Source of the DNA: Cryptomeria japonica
Lineage: Eukaryota > Streptophyta > Pinopsida > Cupressales > Cupressaceae
Direction of reading: 5' to 3'
DNA length: 64,000 nucleotides
Assembly: GCF_030272615.1 (NCBI RefSeq)
Contig: NC_081406.1
Coordinates: 219,240,997 to 219,304,996, forward strand
Shown here: positions 22,370-35,719 of the stretch, in pieces
How the letters are laid out: every line of letters begins with the position of its first letter
Position numbering within the stretch: the first letter of the stretch is position 1
The notes under the pieces: generated by a model
Seen by the model: the letters and a program-made list of their open reading frames with translations, nothing else
Database searches by the model: none
Told to the model about the DNA's origin: nothing
Translations under genes and position numbers: made by a program

Positions 22370-24780
22370 GCACGAGTAACTTTTGAAGGAAGGATTGGTG
22401 TGTGATTTAGATGAGAGAAAGTGATGAATGGAAAGAAAATTTTGGTGTTGATTTAAAGTTAGTTGGGATGGGGCCCTTTGATCAGGACAAGATTGATTAG
22501 ATTAAGATGACACCCCAAATAGGGTGACAACTAGGCTAGGTATAATTTAGACCTTGGAATTGTGATCAATGGATTAAGCTTTTTCTTACTTAGGATGGAC
22601 TTGTGTTCCCAAGAAAAATAAGGAAAAAGGACTAGGGTTTTGATCAATCCAAATGATTAATCAAAGGTACTTGGTGTAGATTCTTCCCCAAGCACAAAAG
22701 AGAAATGATTGATTGATTTAGGATAAGGTCTAAATTAAACTTCACAAAGATGTAAACCTTTGGATGAGGTCAATTGATTGATTGATTTTTTGATGATTGG
22801 ATTGGATGTTGATTAAGGATTGATTAATTTGTGGTTATTGATTGGGTGCTAAGTCCTTGGATGTTAAGAAATATTAAAGGAGGGAATGATGATTTTGGAG
22901 GAAAAAGAAGGATGATGGCAAGATTACTCTAGGTGCAAAAGGTGACTCAATATGTGATTGGTTCAGCAAGCAAATTGTAGGAAAGGATACGACCACCTCT
23001 ATTTTGGTGATAGTTGGTACAGAAGGACAGACCATATCCTTGATGGAGGGATCGAGTTCTTAATTCATCACTAGCATCAAATTCATATCTATGACCATGG
23101 GTGTAATTGTGGTAATGATGCAAGAAGGTCCTATGCTTTAGTAAGAGCTTTCAGTCAATATACCAGAATTTAGCACCCTTGAGGGATGTCTTATGGTTAG
23201 GATTCTTCTTCTTGACTTGATGATAGATGGACTTTTTGGGATGTTTGGTTGACTTGGGCTTATGGAACATGAAGGAAAGTGATCAAAAGCAGGTTGGAAT
23301 TGGTTTAACTTTGTGAAAAATTGATTAGAAAAATGTTTGGGAATGATGGATTGTCAACTACTCTTGGAAAGAAAACATCAAGCAAAGTATACACATTGGC
23401 CAAGTGTGACACTAAACAATGAGTGTGAAAGTGATGGGGGCCTAGATTAGACCAAATAGATTTTACAAGTTTTGCACAAATGAAAGCACACTTCAAACAT
23501 ACAACTTAGGCTAAAAAGTGGAAACCACTTGATAGGCCCTCGCGTAAGCAATACCTCACTCAAGTGGAAAATAGAGATTCTAGTAGCACTGACTCCACTC
23601 CATGGCATACCAGATTCTTTTACCCCAAAGATACAAGGATCTATTATATGGGGAATTCTTGTCTCATCCTTAGTGGATACATGAGGAGTAACATTGGGGT
23701 GCGATTTGCATCCCTTGCACTATCAAATGTAGGATTTTGTCTACTAAGACTAGTTTTTGGTACCATTTCAATGGGTCCTGACCAACAATGATTTCACAAA
23801 GCAAACCACTAAAGGCTCTAATTGAGCTTATCGGTGCAGGGAAGGCCCCCACATATGTCCAATTCACTTAGCACTCTGGTCGTTTTCCCTGGTTTTATTT
23901 ATAGTGGCCTGAAAACACACCACTCAAGATCACGTTGGGAGAGACAATATTCCTGACATGTCCCAATTATAGATACTCTTGTGAGGTGATGAAATCCTCA
24001 ATCAAGAAATACCCCTCTCTACAAGAAAAGACGTTAGTAGTCTGATAGTTAAGCCTTGGACAAATGAGAATCTTGCAAAAAATTGAGATTTTGATTACTA
24101 ACACAAAAATACTAAGGTTAAAATGCAGGCATTGAACCATAGGCACAAACACAAAAATGCTTGTGCAGACGTCGAAAGGGTATGCGCACAACCTATGAGA
24201 CAGAAAGCAGGAAGATGATAAAATTCAAAAAAATCAAAATTTAAATTAAAAGCTACTACTTGCGTAAATGTCGATCCTAAGCGTAGATGTTAAGTGTTTG
24301 TGCAAACGTCAAACTAGGCAAATTAAATGCAAATGCTAGGCGAAATTTGAAATTTGAAATATTTAGGCGGGCTTTTTTGTCTTAGCATAGGCATTGAGAT
24401 AGAGCGTAGGTGATAGTCATCTACGTAGGTGTTAATGCTCCAAAATCCTTAAAAACGCCTAACTAATTTGTTGATAAACAAAAAATAAACAGCTAACCTA
24501 GGTTATTTTTGTTCTTTTTACTTAAAATGTATAAATTAAGCTCTAACACTAAGTGTCAACATACACTAGGCATATACGCTAAAGAATATCGTAGATGTTG
24601 AAAGACAGGAACCTACAAAATGACGTAAAAATTCAAAAATTAAAATGCATGCGTTGATCCTTGGCAGAAATTTTGAAACAGCTAGGCAGAGGCGTTGAGT
24701 TGCAGACGCAAATGTTGAACTGATACCTACGAGCTAAAAACCATAAAAAACTCCAAATTTTGATTAAAAAATAGGGACGT
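22370..24780 (-). other. Element B 5' leader, non-coding
   Basis: Between the gag ATG and the primer site. No convincing gene on either strand. Bases 24110-24720 hold recurring 'aggcgttgag / gcagacgtcg / gcaaacgtc' motifs, the counterpart of the motif clusters in other leaders here. Confidence 0.6.
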
Positions 24781-24800
24781 GGGTCCCACAAGGCATGCCA
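24781..24800 (-). promoter_or_regulatory. Element B primer-binding site (tRNA-Lys-like, tentative)
   Basis: The minus strand reads TGGCATGCCTTGTGGGACCC, 16 bases from the LTR. It resembles the tRNA-Lys type site TGGCGCCC..GTGGGG with several changes. A sister site is at 26271-26290. Confidence 0.5.
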
Positions 24801-24816
24801 AAAGAAGAGGGTTAAG

Positions 24817-26027
24817 TGAGCAAAGAAAGATTCAATGGTTAGAATTCAAATAAACAATCAAACACAAAATAAACCATTTATACCTTGTTATTTTTACCTT
24901 CTCCTTTAGATGGAGCTCTTGATGAAGTTGGAAATGCACCCCGTCCCAACACGATTGGATTAGCTACTTGTTGATATGTGGTTTTCTCTCCAAATGCACA
25001 ACAAATGAAGTGGATATGGATGATGGATAGTGGAGGATGGATTGATGCTAAGTACTGGATGCCTAAATTGACTAAGATGATGATAAAAGGGGGATTCTAA
25101 GCACAAATGAGCAACATAAGATACTTGAATTGGAGATATAGAATGAAGGGGAGGAGACCCCAACTTATAGATTTCAAGAGGGATGAATGGACAACTAAGA
25201 TTGAAGGATGATGAAGGGTGGAGATTGAAGGAAAGTAGGGACATGGTGTGGAGACCAAGAGATTTTCCATAAAGGCATTTCTTGTCTCCACACTCCACAA
25301 TGTTCATGGGGAAGAGATCCTCAAGTACATTGGGAAGACAAAAAAGAATTAAAAATTCCTTGGGGGAGGATAAGAGAATTTAAAATTCTTAAATAATAGA
25401 TTGCATAAGGAAAGGAAATGAGAAAAGGAATTAAAAATTCTTTGGGAAGATGAAAGTGCATGGGGGAATGAGAAATTTTGAAATCCTTGAAATGATAGAA
25501 TTAGGGGCATTTAAGGTTAGAAGGTGAAGGGGACAAGAGAGAACAAGCCATTTATGACAATTGGTTGACTTGGTGGCTAATCATAGGGATTACCCATTTG
25601 AAAATGATTAGAAAGGGTGATTAGGAGGATTAATGAGAGATTAGAAGACAAGTGGGATTTGTACGAGTATTTGACAAGAGGAGAGAGAATGAGTGGAGGA
25701 ATTAAAAATTAAGAAATAATGTTAAGTGGGCTTCTAGAAGAATTAATTAGGCTAAGCGTGGATTAGAGGAAAGTGATTTGTAGAAATCACATGAAAAAGT
25801 TAATTAATTTGCATTAATTAACTAAAAGGAAATATAGAAGAATTTGAAGAACTTTAGAAGAATAGGAAATAATTTATTTATTTAATAAATCAATTATTAG
25901 ACTATGGTGACAGGATTAATTAAATTAATTCTGAAAAGAGTAAAAAGGGAACATGATTAAATCGATTAATTATGTAGAGAGGATAAATTAATTAAATATA
26001 TAATTAAATTAATTTTAGACGTCTACA
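24817..26027 (-). repeat. Element B 5' LTR (minus orientation)
   Basis: Plus strand TGAGCAAAGAAAG to AGACGTCTACA, so the minus strand starts TGTAGACGTCTAAAATTAATT. About 1.2 kb and rich in 'aattaa' near its start. A TATA-like CTATAAGTTGGGG lies on the minus strand near 25160. Its partner would lie left of the window. Confidence 0.72.
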
Positions 26028-27454
26028 AGTACTATGAATTTTATACCTGCAGATGAAATGGTGGGAATGCGTTCCCACTGGAGTTGGTAGCAAACCCGTT
26101 GTTTCTAGTCACGCTCCTGCCAATCCATAAAAATATTCTTGGTGACAAAATGACCTCCGCCAAAGCAGAAATCAGCCTCCTTGATCATGTTTTTGCCTTC
26201 AAGTACCAAAAATCTACTATTTAAAATCACTTAAACAACAAAAACAAAACATTAGAATGGCCTGCAAAGTGGATCCCACTGGGTGTGCCAAAAAAGTGTG
26301 CAAATAAAATGACTGAAGTACAAACCTAACAATTTAAGCAAACACAAAATTTATTCAAACACTCAAGATGAGAACAATATAGAAGCAAAATTGGAATTAT
26401 CAAATGAAATGAAATAATATAAATACAAAACCACTATCCCTTCAATTTGATGGTTCTCTGATTTGATGTGCGCTCATGACATTGTGGATGCTCGATTTTG
26501 CTCCATGACTGAGTATGAAAGCTAGATTGAAATGAATGCAAATAGATGTGATATGGGATTGCAAATGAGAGTGATATGGGTAGTTAATTTGGTATTACAA
26601 TGGTATGATTGCAAAAAAGTGGATGATTTGCAAAGCAAAATGGAGGGATTAAATAGGCATGGAAGGGAGATGAGAGGGCTTTGAAAACAAGACACTTGTC
26701 TTCAAAGAAGACAAGTGGCAATCCTCAAGATTCCATGTGGAATGGAATTCCACACTTCTCCTCAAAGAGGACAAGTGGCTCAACCAAGGATGACAAGTGT
26801 CCTTGAGAAGGGAAAGTGTCAAGGAGAGAAATGACATGTGAACACATGTCTATTCAGGAGATAAACACCCAAATAAATGACCTTTTCCAAATATTGAGAA
26901 TATTAGGAATGTGCACACACATGTGAGGGGGGGGTAGAAAGGATAGGGTTGGTTAAAGGGATAGATTTGGTTAAAACCCAAGGGTTAGGTAAGAAAAAGG
27001 GTTATATGAGAGGTTAAAGTTAGGAAGCACATGGGGAAATATAATTAATTTAATTAATTAATTCTAAAATGGGAAAAGGGACGAAAAGGAGAAAAAAAAT
27101 AAATTAAATTACCAAATTATGCATTTGATTTATTTAATAGAAGAAAAAATATTTAATTTAATTAATTAAGTGATTTATGATTGTCAAATAATTAATTAAA
27201 AGGGACTATAGCATAATTAACAAGAGTCACAATGCGTCATGTTCCTGTCAATAGTGTGGTTAGTTTAGAGTAGAAAATAGAAAAGAAGAAGAAATGTGAC
27301 AAAATCACTATAAAGAGGATGACCACAAACAAAAATGATATAGGGTGATGACACAAAAAGTAAGAAGATGCAGGGGATGCCTCATGAAATGAAGGTGAAA
27401 ATGAAAACAAGGACTAGGGATGCGAGAAAGAAGAGAAATTTTGGACCAAAAATT
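26028..27454 (-). mobile_element. Element I fragment: leader, primer site and LTR-like DNA
   Basis: Directly right of the B LTR, 26028-26270 is leader-like. Then TGGCACACCCAGTGGGATCC on the minus strand (26271-26290) looks like the B primer site. An LTR-like stretch starts TGTGCAAATAAAATG at 26297, matching TGAGCAAAGAAAG of the B LTR. It carries the same kind of AT-rich, 'aattaatt' end part (27040-27200). I could not fix its right end. Interpretation: B inserted into the leader of an older related element. Confidence 0.5.
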
Positions 27455-29084
27455 TGTGGCACATTGGATGTGCAATATATGAGTTGTGACAAATATCGAG
27501 GAGAAAAAGCATTGGCATCACCTAAATGCAATGTGTGTTGAATGTACTATTCATTCTCATGAAAGATGGGTTTGTTTGAACAATTACTCATGAAATTTGG
27601 ATTAGTAAGTTAGACTAAAAAACTATGCAATTAAATAATGATATTAATATCATCTGTGTGTGGGAAAAGTGGTTAGTAGAAACATATAATTTAGTTTCAA
27701 GAAGATCCACACACCAATGGGACTCTTGGTGCAAGTTATAGGAGCTATATTGAATAGCTCAACTTCCCAATGGGTGTTCCATTGTTCTCTATCTCACAGG
27801 ATCCCTCAAGCCAATGCCTTTTCTCTCAGATCACTAAGCAAAGTGACTTAGGAATCACTGCTCCAAGAATTAGTGATGTTTGATTAATTTAGAATGAATG
27901 CATTCCTAGATATGTATGATATTGAATCTATGATGATTTAAACTAGCATAAAAGATGATGATAAGATAAGGGATTAGTGAACTTATCCTAGCATGATATA
28001 CTAGTCTAACATGGATAGGCTATGATATTGAAAATTACTTAAAAAATGCTATTAAGATGATTTTTATCAAAGAGAGGCTAAATGCTTAGTAAAATGACTA
28101 TATATTAGATGCATGAAACTTGGATATATGAAAATGAGAGAATGAGAGCTATGTTTATAGGAAAAATAGGGCAATGGATGGTCAAGATTGGATAATCTTA
28201 ACAAGGGCCACGATTAAAAATTATCAATCCATATTCACAATTCTCATCGATGAAATGGTGACAATTGTCAACAAAAGACTTCTTGAGAGGAGATGTAAGA
28301 AGCATTAAATTCTTGAGAAGACATGAAGGTTACCCTAAGAGGTAAGGGTTAGGGTTATCCAATGGATAAAGCTTTTGTCCAAAGGGTAAACTATTGTGCA
28401 GGGGTTAAAGGGATAACCAAGGTCAAAGCCATGAATGCTTGATGAGACCCTTGGGTTAGATGAGGGTTGAGTTAGAGGCAAAGTCTCTAATCATGTAAGA
28501 AGGTTGAGTTAACCATTAATGGTTATGAAGACTTTGAGGGTTAACTTGTTGAGGACATAAAGCCTTTAATGGTTTTCAAAGATTTTGAGGGTTTGAGAAG
28601 TGAATTCCCTTTGCTTAGGGATGTGACAATATTTAGGAGGTGCATTAGGATAAATTGGAAGTTATTAGAAGAATCTAGAAGGGGGTTAAAGAGGCAAGTG
28701 GGAGATGTAAGATTTTGCAAGTGGATGGAGGGGAATTTTAATTAAAATAAATTACTTTATTTCAATCAAATAGATGTAATTTGTATAAATACAAGTGGGG
28801 GATTTAAATAAATAAATTAGATATATTTGTTTGCAATGAACAATTTAATTAAATATAAATTTAATTAAAAGGCGAGAAAGGGGAATTAATTAGATAAATT
28901 GGTTTATTTACTTAAAGGTTAGAAAAGGCTTAGGTGAACTTAATTAAATAAATTGAGTAATTCATTTAATCAAATAGATGAATATAAAGAATTTAATTAA
29001 ATAGAATTTAATTAAATAAAGGAATGAGGTTAAAATGAATATTAAATATTCATTTAGGAAAGTGGTCATTTTTATATGTCTACA
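27455..29084 (-). repeat. Element E 3' LTR (minus orientation)
   Basis: The right end is precise: minus strand TGTAGACATATAAAAATGACC directly after the polypurine tract. The left end near 27455 (TGTGGCACATTGG) is set by similarity to the start of the F LTR (TGATGCACATTG). It shares the block 'tttataggaaaaatagggc' with F and a TATA-like CTATAAACAT on the minus strand at 28151-28160. About 1.6 kb. No 5' partner was found. Confidence 0.68.
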
Positions 29085-29103
29085 TTTTTTCCCCTCTTTG
29101 AAG
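29085..29103 (-). promoter_or_regulatory. Element E polypurine tract
   Basis: Minus strand TTCAAAGAGGGGAAAAAA up to the LTR start TGTAGAC. Same form as the tract of element A (CAAAGAGGGGCAAAA). Confidence 0.85.
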
Positions 29104-30660
29104 CGACATGTGCGTGCATGTTGATTCAAAGAAAATTTGTCGGATATGCTGTCAAAATTTGATCAATATGATGTCATGTGTCGAGATGTTGGTATGATGC
29201 CCTGGATTTGATGAACGATATTGATGATGCCCCCTCGGGAGTTGAATCAAGGATTTTGAAAAATTTGTTGATTTGATGAGCGTTTTTGAATTAATTGCAT
29301 TTTGAATATTTTGACTATGTTGAATGCATTTGAATTGATTCATCTCCCGAAAATGATGTTGATAAGGTTAAAAGTGAGAAAAATGAGGAAAATACATACC
29401 TCACTTACTAACCTTGTTGACTTTTACCCTATAAAAAGGTAAAAAGTGATTTTATTCTTATCATTTGCACATTTTTCTCCTTGTGATTGTGACACTTGAG
29501 CTCTCACAAAAATGTTGGTTCCCTATGCTTCACACCAATTTGAGCGCATTCGTCAATATCGAAGGCCCACCTATAAGTCATCTAATTTTTACCATGTTTT
29601 TTATTGATTTTGCTTTTTTGGATCACATTTTTCATTTTTTAGTTGAAAAATTGTTGTTTTAGCATGTAAGGGTATAGTTTTAGCGCATATGATAGGAACA
29701 ATAGTGCGTAGGGTTAACCTAGCTAGGTTAGTGTTTAAGTTGCAAACTGTAGTGCATCGGTAGGTTAGGGTAGCACGTCTAGTAAATTAGCACCTAGGGT
29801 AGATAGGTTAGTGCACAGGGTGAAAAGGATAGTGCATCGAGTCGATTAGGGCTTTGGGTTATCAGGTTAGTGCAATGGCAAAACCATTTAGTGCATAGAG
29901 GGATTTAGCACATAGAGTAAAGTGTCTAGCACATTGGCAAAGAAAGATAGCACATAGGTAGCAGCTTAGCTCATAGGAGGTCTATTTTGGTGTGTGGGAC
30001 CAAAAAGGGGTAAAAAGACTTGGAAGAATGTGTCATGGGGTGAATAGATAAGGTAGATGGCTTAGGGGTGGATAGGTGCCTGCTGAGTGGTTCATGATGA
30101 GTCATGAGCCAATTTTCCTGTTGTGATGATGTCTGATTTTTGAAATCTATTGAAATTTGTGGTCAATATGGAGTGCCAAGTTGATTGATTGTTTTAATGA
30201 GGATCCTGATTTTCTTTTGATGTGGATCTTTGATGATTTGCATTGGGATATGAATTTGATGTTCGATATGAGTTATAATTCTTTATTTCTGATATGATTC
30301 CTGATGTGATGCTTGCGTTATGTATCTTTGATATGGTTTCTTGATGTGATGCTTGCGTTATGGAGCTTTGATATGATTTCTTCATATGATGCTTGCATTA
30401 TGGGTCTTTGATTTTTGATATGGGTATTTGATTTTCGATATGGGTCTTTGATTGTTGATATAAGTCATTGATTTTTGATATGGTGCTTTGATTGTCGATA
30501 TGAGTCTTCGATTTTTGATATGGTGCTTTGATTTTCGATATGAGTCTTTCTTGAGATGTTTCATTGTTTCAAGTTGATTTTATTTTGATTGGATATATCA
30601 GATAGATGTGAGAATTGATGATGGACATTTGTTGTTTTGCAAGAACATCTTGGCATACTT
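29104..30660. other. Element E region between 3' LTR and antisense PMD gene
   Basis: No gene seen. It contains two repeat tracts (30285-30411 and 30405-30550) and, at 29700-29990, dispersed motifs of the type 'tagtgcatagggt / agcacatagg'. A plus-strand TATA-like TATAAAAAGG lies at 29430-29439, upstream of the antisense PMD gene. It is a possible promoter, but more than 1 kb from the coding part. Confidence 0.5.
30285..30550. repeat. Two adjacent tandem repeats (about 40-bp and 20-bp units)
   Basis: 30285-30411: three units of about 40 bases built on 'gatatgRtttcttgatgtgatgcttgcRttatg'. 30405-30550: seven or eight units of about 20 bases built on 'gatttttgatatgggtcttt'. The second could have grown from the last bases of the first. 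Confidence 0.85.
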
Positions 30661-30726
30661 CAGTCACAAGAGCGATTTTTGATATCGTGGTCATTGATTC
30701 TGTGATTGTCATAAGCTGATAGGGAT

Positions 30727-32643
30727 GTGATTAAGAGATGTGATTTATTATCCTTACTAGACATGCCTTGGTATATCATTAACCAAGGTTTGTTGATAGC
30801 TTTGGCGGAGAGGTGGCACAATGACACGAACACCTTCCATTTGGCTACTAGCAAGATAAAAGTCACACCCGAGGATTGTTATCGCATTCTACGGATTTTG
30901 ATTGTGGGGGCCTTATTTCCATATGAGCAGACTGAGGAGGGTGGGACAGAGGCTCTCCATCACATCTTCTAGGATGATCAGATCTATGGATATGAGATCC
31001 CATGGCAGGATTTTTTGGATCTGGATTATCCTCCTTTACCTTCGGTACTAGCAGGTTTCATTGGTGGATTTATATGTCCCAACCGTAGGTCAAAGGGACT
31101 ACCTGTGGGATGGGGATTGGTTTTGGAGGATATGGTGACATAGGGATGCAGGTTCGCATGGGGGTCATGTATGTTAGCCACCTTTACAGAGAGCTTCACC
31201 AGGTGGTGTATCTAGGATACAATAGTTTATCAGCAGGGGTGACATTACTATAGGTGTGGGCTTGGGAGCACATTCCTGTGTCGAGACCAGTTGCAGATAG
31301 GGATAGGCCAGTTGGGTGAGCATATGCTTATGGGTATATAGGTATAGTTGTCCAGTGTAAGTTGGGAAAACTAGACCACTGCCAGAGAGTGGTGGACGAT
31401 ATTGATATAGTCATTTGGAGACCGTATATGGATTGTGAGATGTGGATCGAGGATGGGTTAGAGATGCCCTATGTGTATATGTTGAGATATTTGATCAAGC
31501 AGATGCCCTTTATCATTGATAAATTTTTACATAGCTATGTTTAGTGGCAATATGGGAGACAATAGGGGATGCCACAAGGAGAATGTTTATATGCTCATCG
31601 GAGATAGGATGTGTCTGAGTGGGGACCCGCGGCGGATAGTGTAGCAGTAGTAGAGGATTATATGACATTGGCAGGCCAGATCTAGGATTATGGAGCTGGG
31701 GTTGTTGATATTGGGATGACATAGGAGTTCTCTACCTACTTCATGGCACATGCAGTGGCATGGATATCATATCAAATAGAGATGTTACCTTCTTTTGATG
31801 ATGATGAGGATGGGCAGCCAGAGAGGCAAGGGGAGGTCAAATAGAGAGATGAGGAGGGAGAGGAGGTAGGATATGGAGGTTGAGATGATGGAGGAGGTGA
31901 TGGAGGAAGTGGTGGAGGAGGTGGTAGATGAGGTGGGAGAGATAGAGGGAGAGATAGAGGATGAGGGGGTGATGGTGGGAGAGATAGAGGAGGTGATAGA
32001 GGAGGTGACAGAGGAGAAGGAGGTGGTGGGAGAGATGGAGGAGGAGGTGAGAGATATAGAGGAGGAGATAGATGAAGAGGAGGTGATGGAGGGAGAGGAG
32101 GAGGACTTCTCCTTGGTATTGGTGGTGCTGGTAGGGTAGGTGTAGTGTTAGCAGTGGTGGGGGGTATAGAGGATGTTAGGCGACCGGCCCAAAGGAGGAG
32201 ATATGATGTTCTACCTCCATTGGTACCTCAGACAGGGACAGGTATGGGTGGGACCATGACACAGATACCTATTTAGATTAGGGTACCCACCCATCGATAG
32301 GACTCATAGATTAGAGCCCTATAGGTCACAATGTAGGAGTTACAGGCATAGGTGCTAGCACAGTAGCTCCAGATTACACAGATTATGGCAAAGCAGGATA
32401 CGAAGAGAGAGCGTTGGGGTTGGGCAGAGGAGCTTGCTGAGAGATTGGAGAGAGTGACAGGTGGTGCACTGATGCAGGATATATTGAGGGAGATATGGTA
32501 CATGGCCAAGGAGGCTGAGTACTACATGTGGTTATATGAGGAGCCAGTCCCTCGAGATCACAAAGTTCCTAGCTATGCAGCCAGTCAATCTGCTCATAGT
32601 CAGATGAGGATAGAGATAAGAGGTGTTACAAGGCCTCCCTGAC
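30727..32643 (+). pseudogene. Antisense plant mobile domain (PMD) gene carried by element E, decayed
   Basis: Plus strand, opposite to its host element. PMD signature NQGLLIALAERWHNDTNTFHL then TPEDCYRILRILIVG (30775-30910) and, further on, DIVIWRPYMDCEMW (about 31405-31445). An acidic, Glu/Val-rich stretch follows (31860-32110, encoded by a GA-rich tract) and then a helical C-terminus (32385-32640, WAEELAERLERVTGG ... YYMWLYEEPVPRDHKVPSY). PMD (aminotransferase-like) domains occur in MAIN/MAIL proteins and in some DNA transposons and retrotransposons. The molecular role is not settled. At least three frame breaks and stops, mostly Trp codons turned to TAG/TGA. The order and sequence match the antisense gene of element A (49199-51028). 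Confidence 0.75.
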
Positions 32644-34139
32644 GTGATCCACCTGGTGGAGATCCCAGAGATGGAACATCTACTATGAGACCATCAGCCT
32701 CAGGAGATAGTCATACTTGAGAGACTTGTCTCTATTGTATTTTGATCATTTTGTTGTATTTTGACAGACATGATATCCCTTGTACATTTTGACCATTGTT
32801 TAGATATATATATAGCACTGATTTCTCTCATCCACATGTGATGTGTTATGGATGATGATTTATGATATGTATTGATATGATATTTCTATGATGATGATGT
32901 AATGCTTAGATAATAATGCTGTTGATTTTGACTATGATGTGAATGTGATGATGAAATGAGAATATGATGATGCATTGTTATTTTGATTTTTTTCATGTAT
33001 GATATGATAATGATGTGAGATGTATCTTGAAAATGAGATGTATGATAATGATGTATGCAATTTTTTTAATTGATATGCAACTAAGTGCAATTTTAAAATG
33101 ATATGCAACTAAATGCAAGATTAAGATGATATGCAACTAAATGAAAGTTTAAAATTGATATGTAACTAAATGCAAGATTAAGATGATATGCAAATAAATG
33201 ATCACCTTCATTTTTTCGTTGTCATTCCTATTTAGTCACTCATTTTTTCTCTGTTTTGGTTTGTCATCATTGAGCTTTTGATATGTTGGAAGTTTATACA
33301 AGCATAATGGCATAATTGAACCATAATGACCTGAGTAACACTTACATGGATTTTGATATGGCAAGATGACACAAGTGTCAAGGTATAATTGAACCAAGAC
33401 AGCCTGAGTGTTGCTTGTGTAAAACAAACAAGAGTTAACCATTTATATGTGCAAAGTGGAACAATGTCTTCAATGATATTTTTCAATAATGTCTCAAGAA
33501 AAATTTGCACCGTACAAGTGATCGCCTCATAGACAAAAAACCAAAAAAATATCAGATTCCCCTATTGCTTTCTCTAGCTCGATGCATCTTCGAGAATTTT
33601 AGGAGATCTAATGATTCAAAAATTTAAGATACAAAATAGTCAAAACTTCATGCTAGATTTAAACAAATTATAATTGAGAAAATCATCCATCATGTGTGTG
33701 TTAAAGTTGGATTTGGGTAATGGTCTTGTTTTCTAGCCTAATGAGTAGTTGTTGATAGGGTTTCCTTAGCGTGTTGTGATTCTTGTTTGTTCATTGTTTG
33801 GAATGGTTAACTTAAGAGGAACATTGCCCCTAGCTATAGATATCTATCAATGTGGATATACATGGTGATCACCAAGTCATGGTGGGATATGATGAACTGA
33901 TCTTCAGATATTCAAGGACAGTGACTACGCTAAGTATGTCCAGGATAATGTTGCGTGAATAGTGTTGGGCGATGGCCATTAGCTTTGAATTTGGATGGAT
34001 GTAGAAAGATATGAATACTGATAGATAGAGGAGTTGTTCTCTCACAAATAGCACCTGTTGCCAGGTTTTCACCACTTGTTTTTATTGCACTTTATTTTAT
34101 TTTTTTTGTATTTTTTTATTAAAAAAATTATATTTTTCA
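32644..34139. other. Element E post-pol region
   Basis: Non-coding. At 33060-33200 a tandem repeat of about 30 bases ('gatatgcaactaaatgcaagattaa', four to five units). At 34045-34075 the minus strand reads GTGGTGAAAACCTGGCAAC, the motif also present in A (47180-47250) and, more weakly, in B. No gene recognised between. Confidence 0.6.
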
Positions 34140-34371
34140 CTTTTTCCATGCATTCTATTGGTTGGTTCATTGAGCATGTCTCCTTTTGAAGTTGTTAGCT
34201 AATAGGCACCTAATCCATAGGCTAATATGATGACATAGGGACCTAACCAATTAGGTTCAAACTTTCCCTTCTTTTCTCGATCCTGTTGATTTCTAGGATT
34301 TTCTTTGAGTACAAGATCACTGACTTTAAAAACCCTAGGGATTACTCTGTGGTTGTAGCTTCTACACATAC
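34140..34371 (-). pseudogene. Element E integrase C-terminus, severed by element D
   Basis: Minus strand: MCRSYNHRVIPRVFKVSDLVL, then GKFEPNWLGPYVI, the conserved C-terminal integrase motif. It continues without loss from 55153 on the far side of D, where the frame ends in HLKEYQQR. Bases 34367-34371 (CATAC) are the target duplication. Confidence 0.9.
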
Positions 34372-35432
34372 TGTTAGGTCCCAGAGACAACTCAGAGGGG
34401 GCGGTGAATCAGTTGTCAAATAAATTCAAACCAGAAACAACATAACCAACTTATTGCTTAATACCGATAAACCAGTTAAGTATGCTAGTAGACAATTTTA
34501 ATAGTTAATTGCTATACCGGTAAATATTAATGCATGAAACATAAACACAAAGTCATCCACAACACATAACACCAATATTTGTATGTGTAAACCCTGTAAG
34601 GGGAAAAACCATGGTGGGAAACCTTACCCACAATCAGATGATACTACTGCAGATAGTAAGTGTACATAAATGGGGTATGCACATGCAAAAAGGCCAATAG
34701 CCTAGAGCTTACTGCTCAATCACAAAATGGGAGTCACACTAACTACAGTTGGATGGTTAAATCCAATAAGAATGTATTGCACAAAATAGCATCTTCATAT
34801 GCTGGATTCAGTACCAGTGTAATGCTGATATGCTTCCACAAAAACCTAGCTTCACCTTCAAATGATGTCTTTGTGTATAGCTCTTCTTAATCTCGCATAT
34901 ACCTTCACACAATCCTTTTTCGTATTCCACATCTGACCTTACAAATAAGATCTTACATTTATACCATAACCTAAGACAAATTTTAGTAGGTCGTCTCTAC
35001 AAGATATTACAATAAAAACATTTTACAAACAATATAATATCCGATGCAATAACTGATTGAACATGTCAGCTTAATGCATTTACAACAATAATTAATCATC
35101 TCCATAGCATTCCATGCTGATCTGGAAAAGATAAACCTGTCGGTGTAACCCTAGATAACCCTGGACCTATTTGACGGTAAAAGCAAATATGCAAATATGA
35201 ATATACCAATAAACAATTCTCCAAAACAAAGTGTCCATGCGATGTCTTCGACATTACCAAGTGTCTTCCATATCATTCTGAGTCCTGGTGATCATTATAT
35301 CCTGTCGGTGAACCATATACCAGTAACTATGCAATGGTTACTTGCTTGCTGATGAATGCTACTAGATCTCCAAAGTGCTAGTGTTTTAGTAGGTGTTGAC
35401 ATCAATGACAAAACCATACCAAAATACCAACA
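34372..35432 (-). repeat. Element D 3' LTR
   Basis: Plus strand TGTTAGGTCCCAGAG to AAAATACCAACA, 1061 bp. It aligns with 54088-55147. By eye the first 190 bases differ at roughly 8 percent of sites, so the insertion is not young. Confidence 0.93.
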
Positions 35433-35450
35433 ATCTCCCCCTTTGGCATT
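35433..35450 (-). promoter_or_regulatory. Element D polypurine tract
   Basis: Minus strand GCCAAAGGGGGAGAT followed by the LTR start TGTTGGTATTTTGG. Same tract as element H. Confidence 0.9.
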
Positions 35451-35719
35451 GATGGCAACACAAGATGGAAAAACCATCAAAGTGCCAAAACAGAAATGCC
35501 AAATACCAAAATCCAACAATCTCCAGAAAAGATTATAACCAAAAATTAGAAAGTAATAATCTCTCCTAAACAAAAATCTCTCCCCCTAGGAGAAACATGT
35601 GTTTTTCCATAGATATCTCCCCCTTTGACATCAAATTCCAAAGTTACAACAAAACCAAGTTCATATACAAAATACCAATCAATTCAATATACCAACTACT
35701 CCCCCTGAGAAGTAGCTTC

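Noticed and set aside
30285-30550. CRISPR-like array
   Set aside because: Units are directly adjacent without unique spacers and the context is a plant retrotransposon; simple tandem repeats.
31873-32139. A separate small acidic protein
   Set aside because: It is the acidic linker of the PMD gene, at the same place as in element A, encoded by a GA-rich tract.
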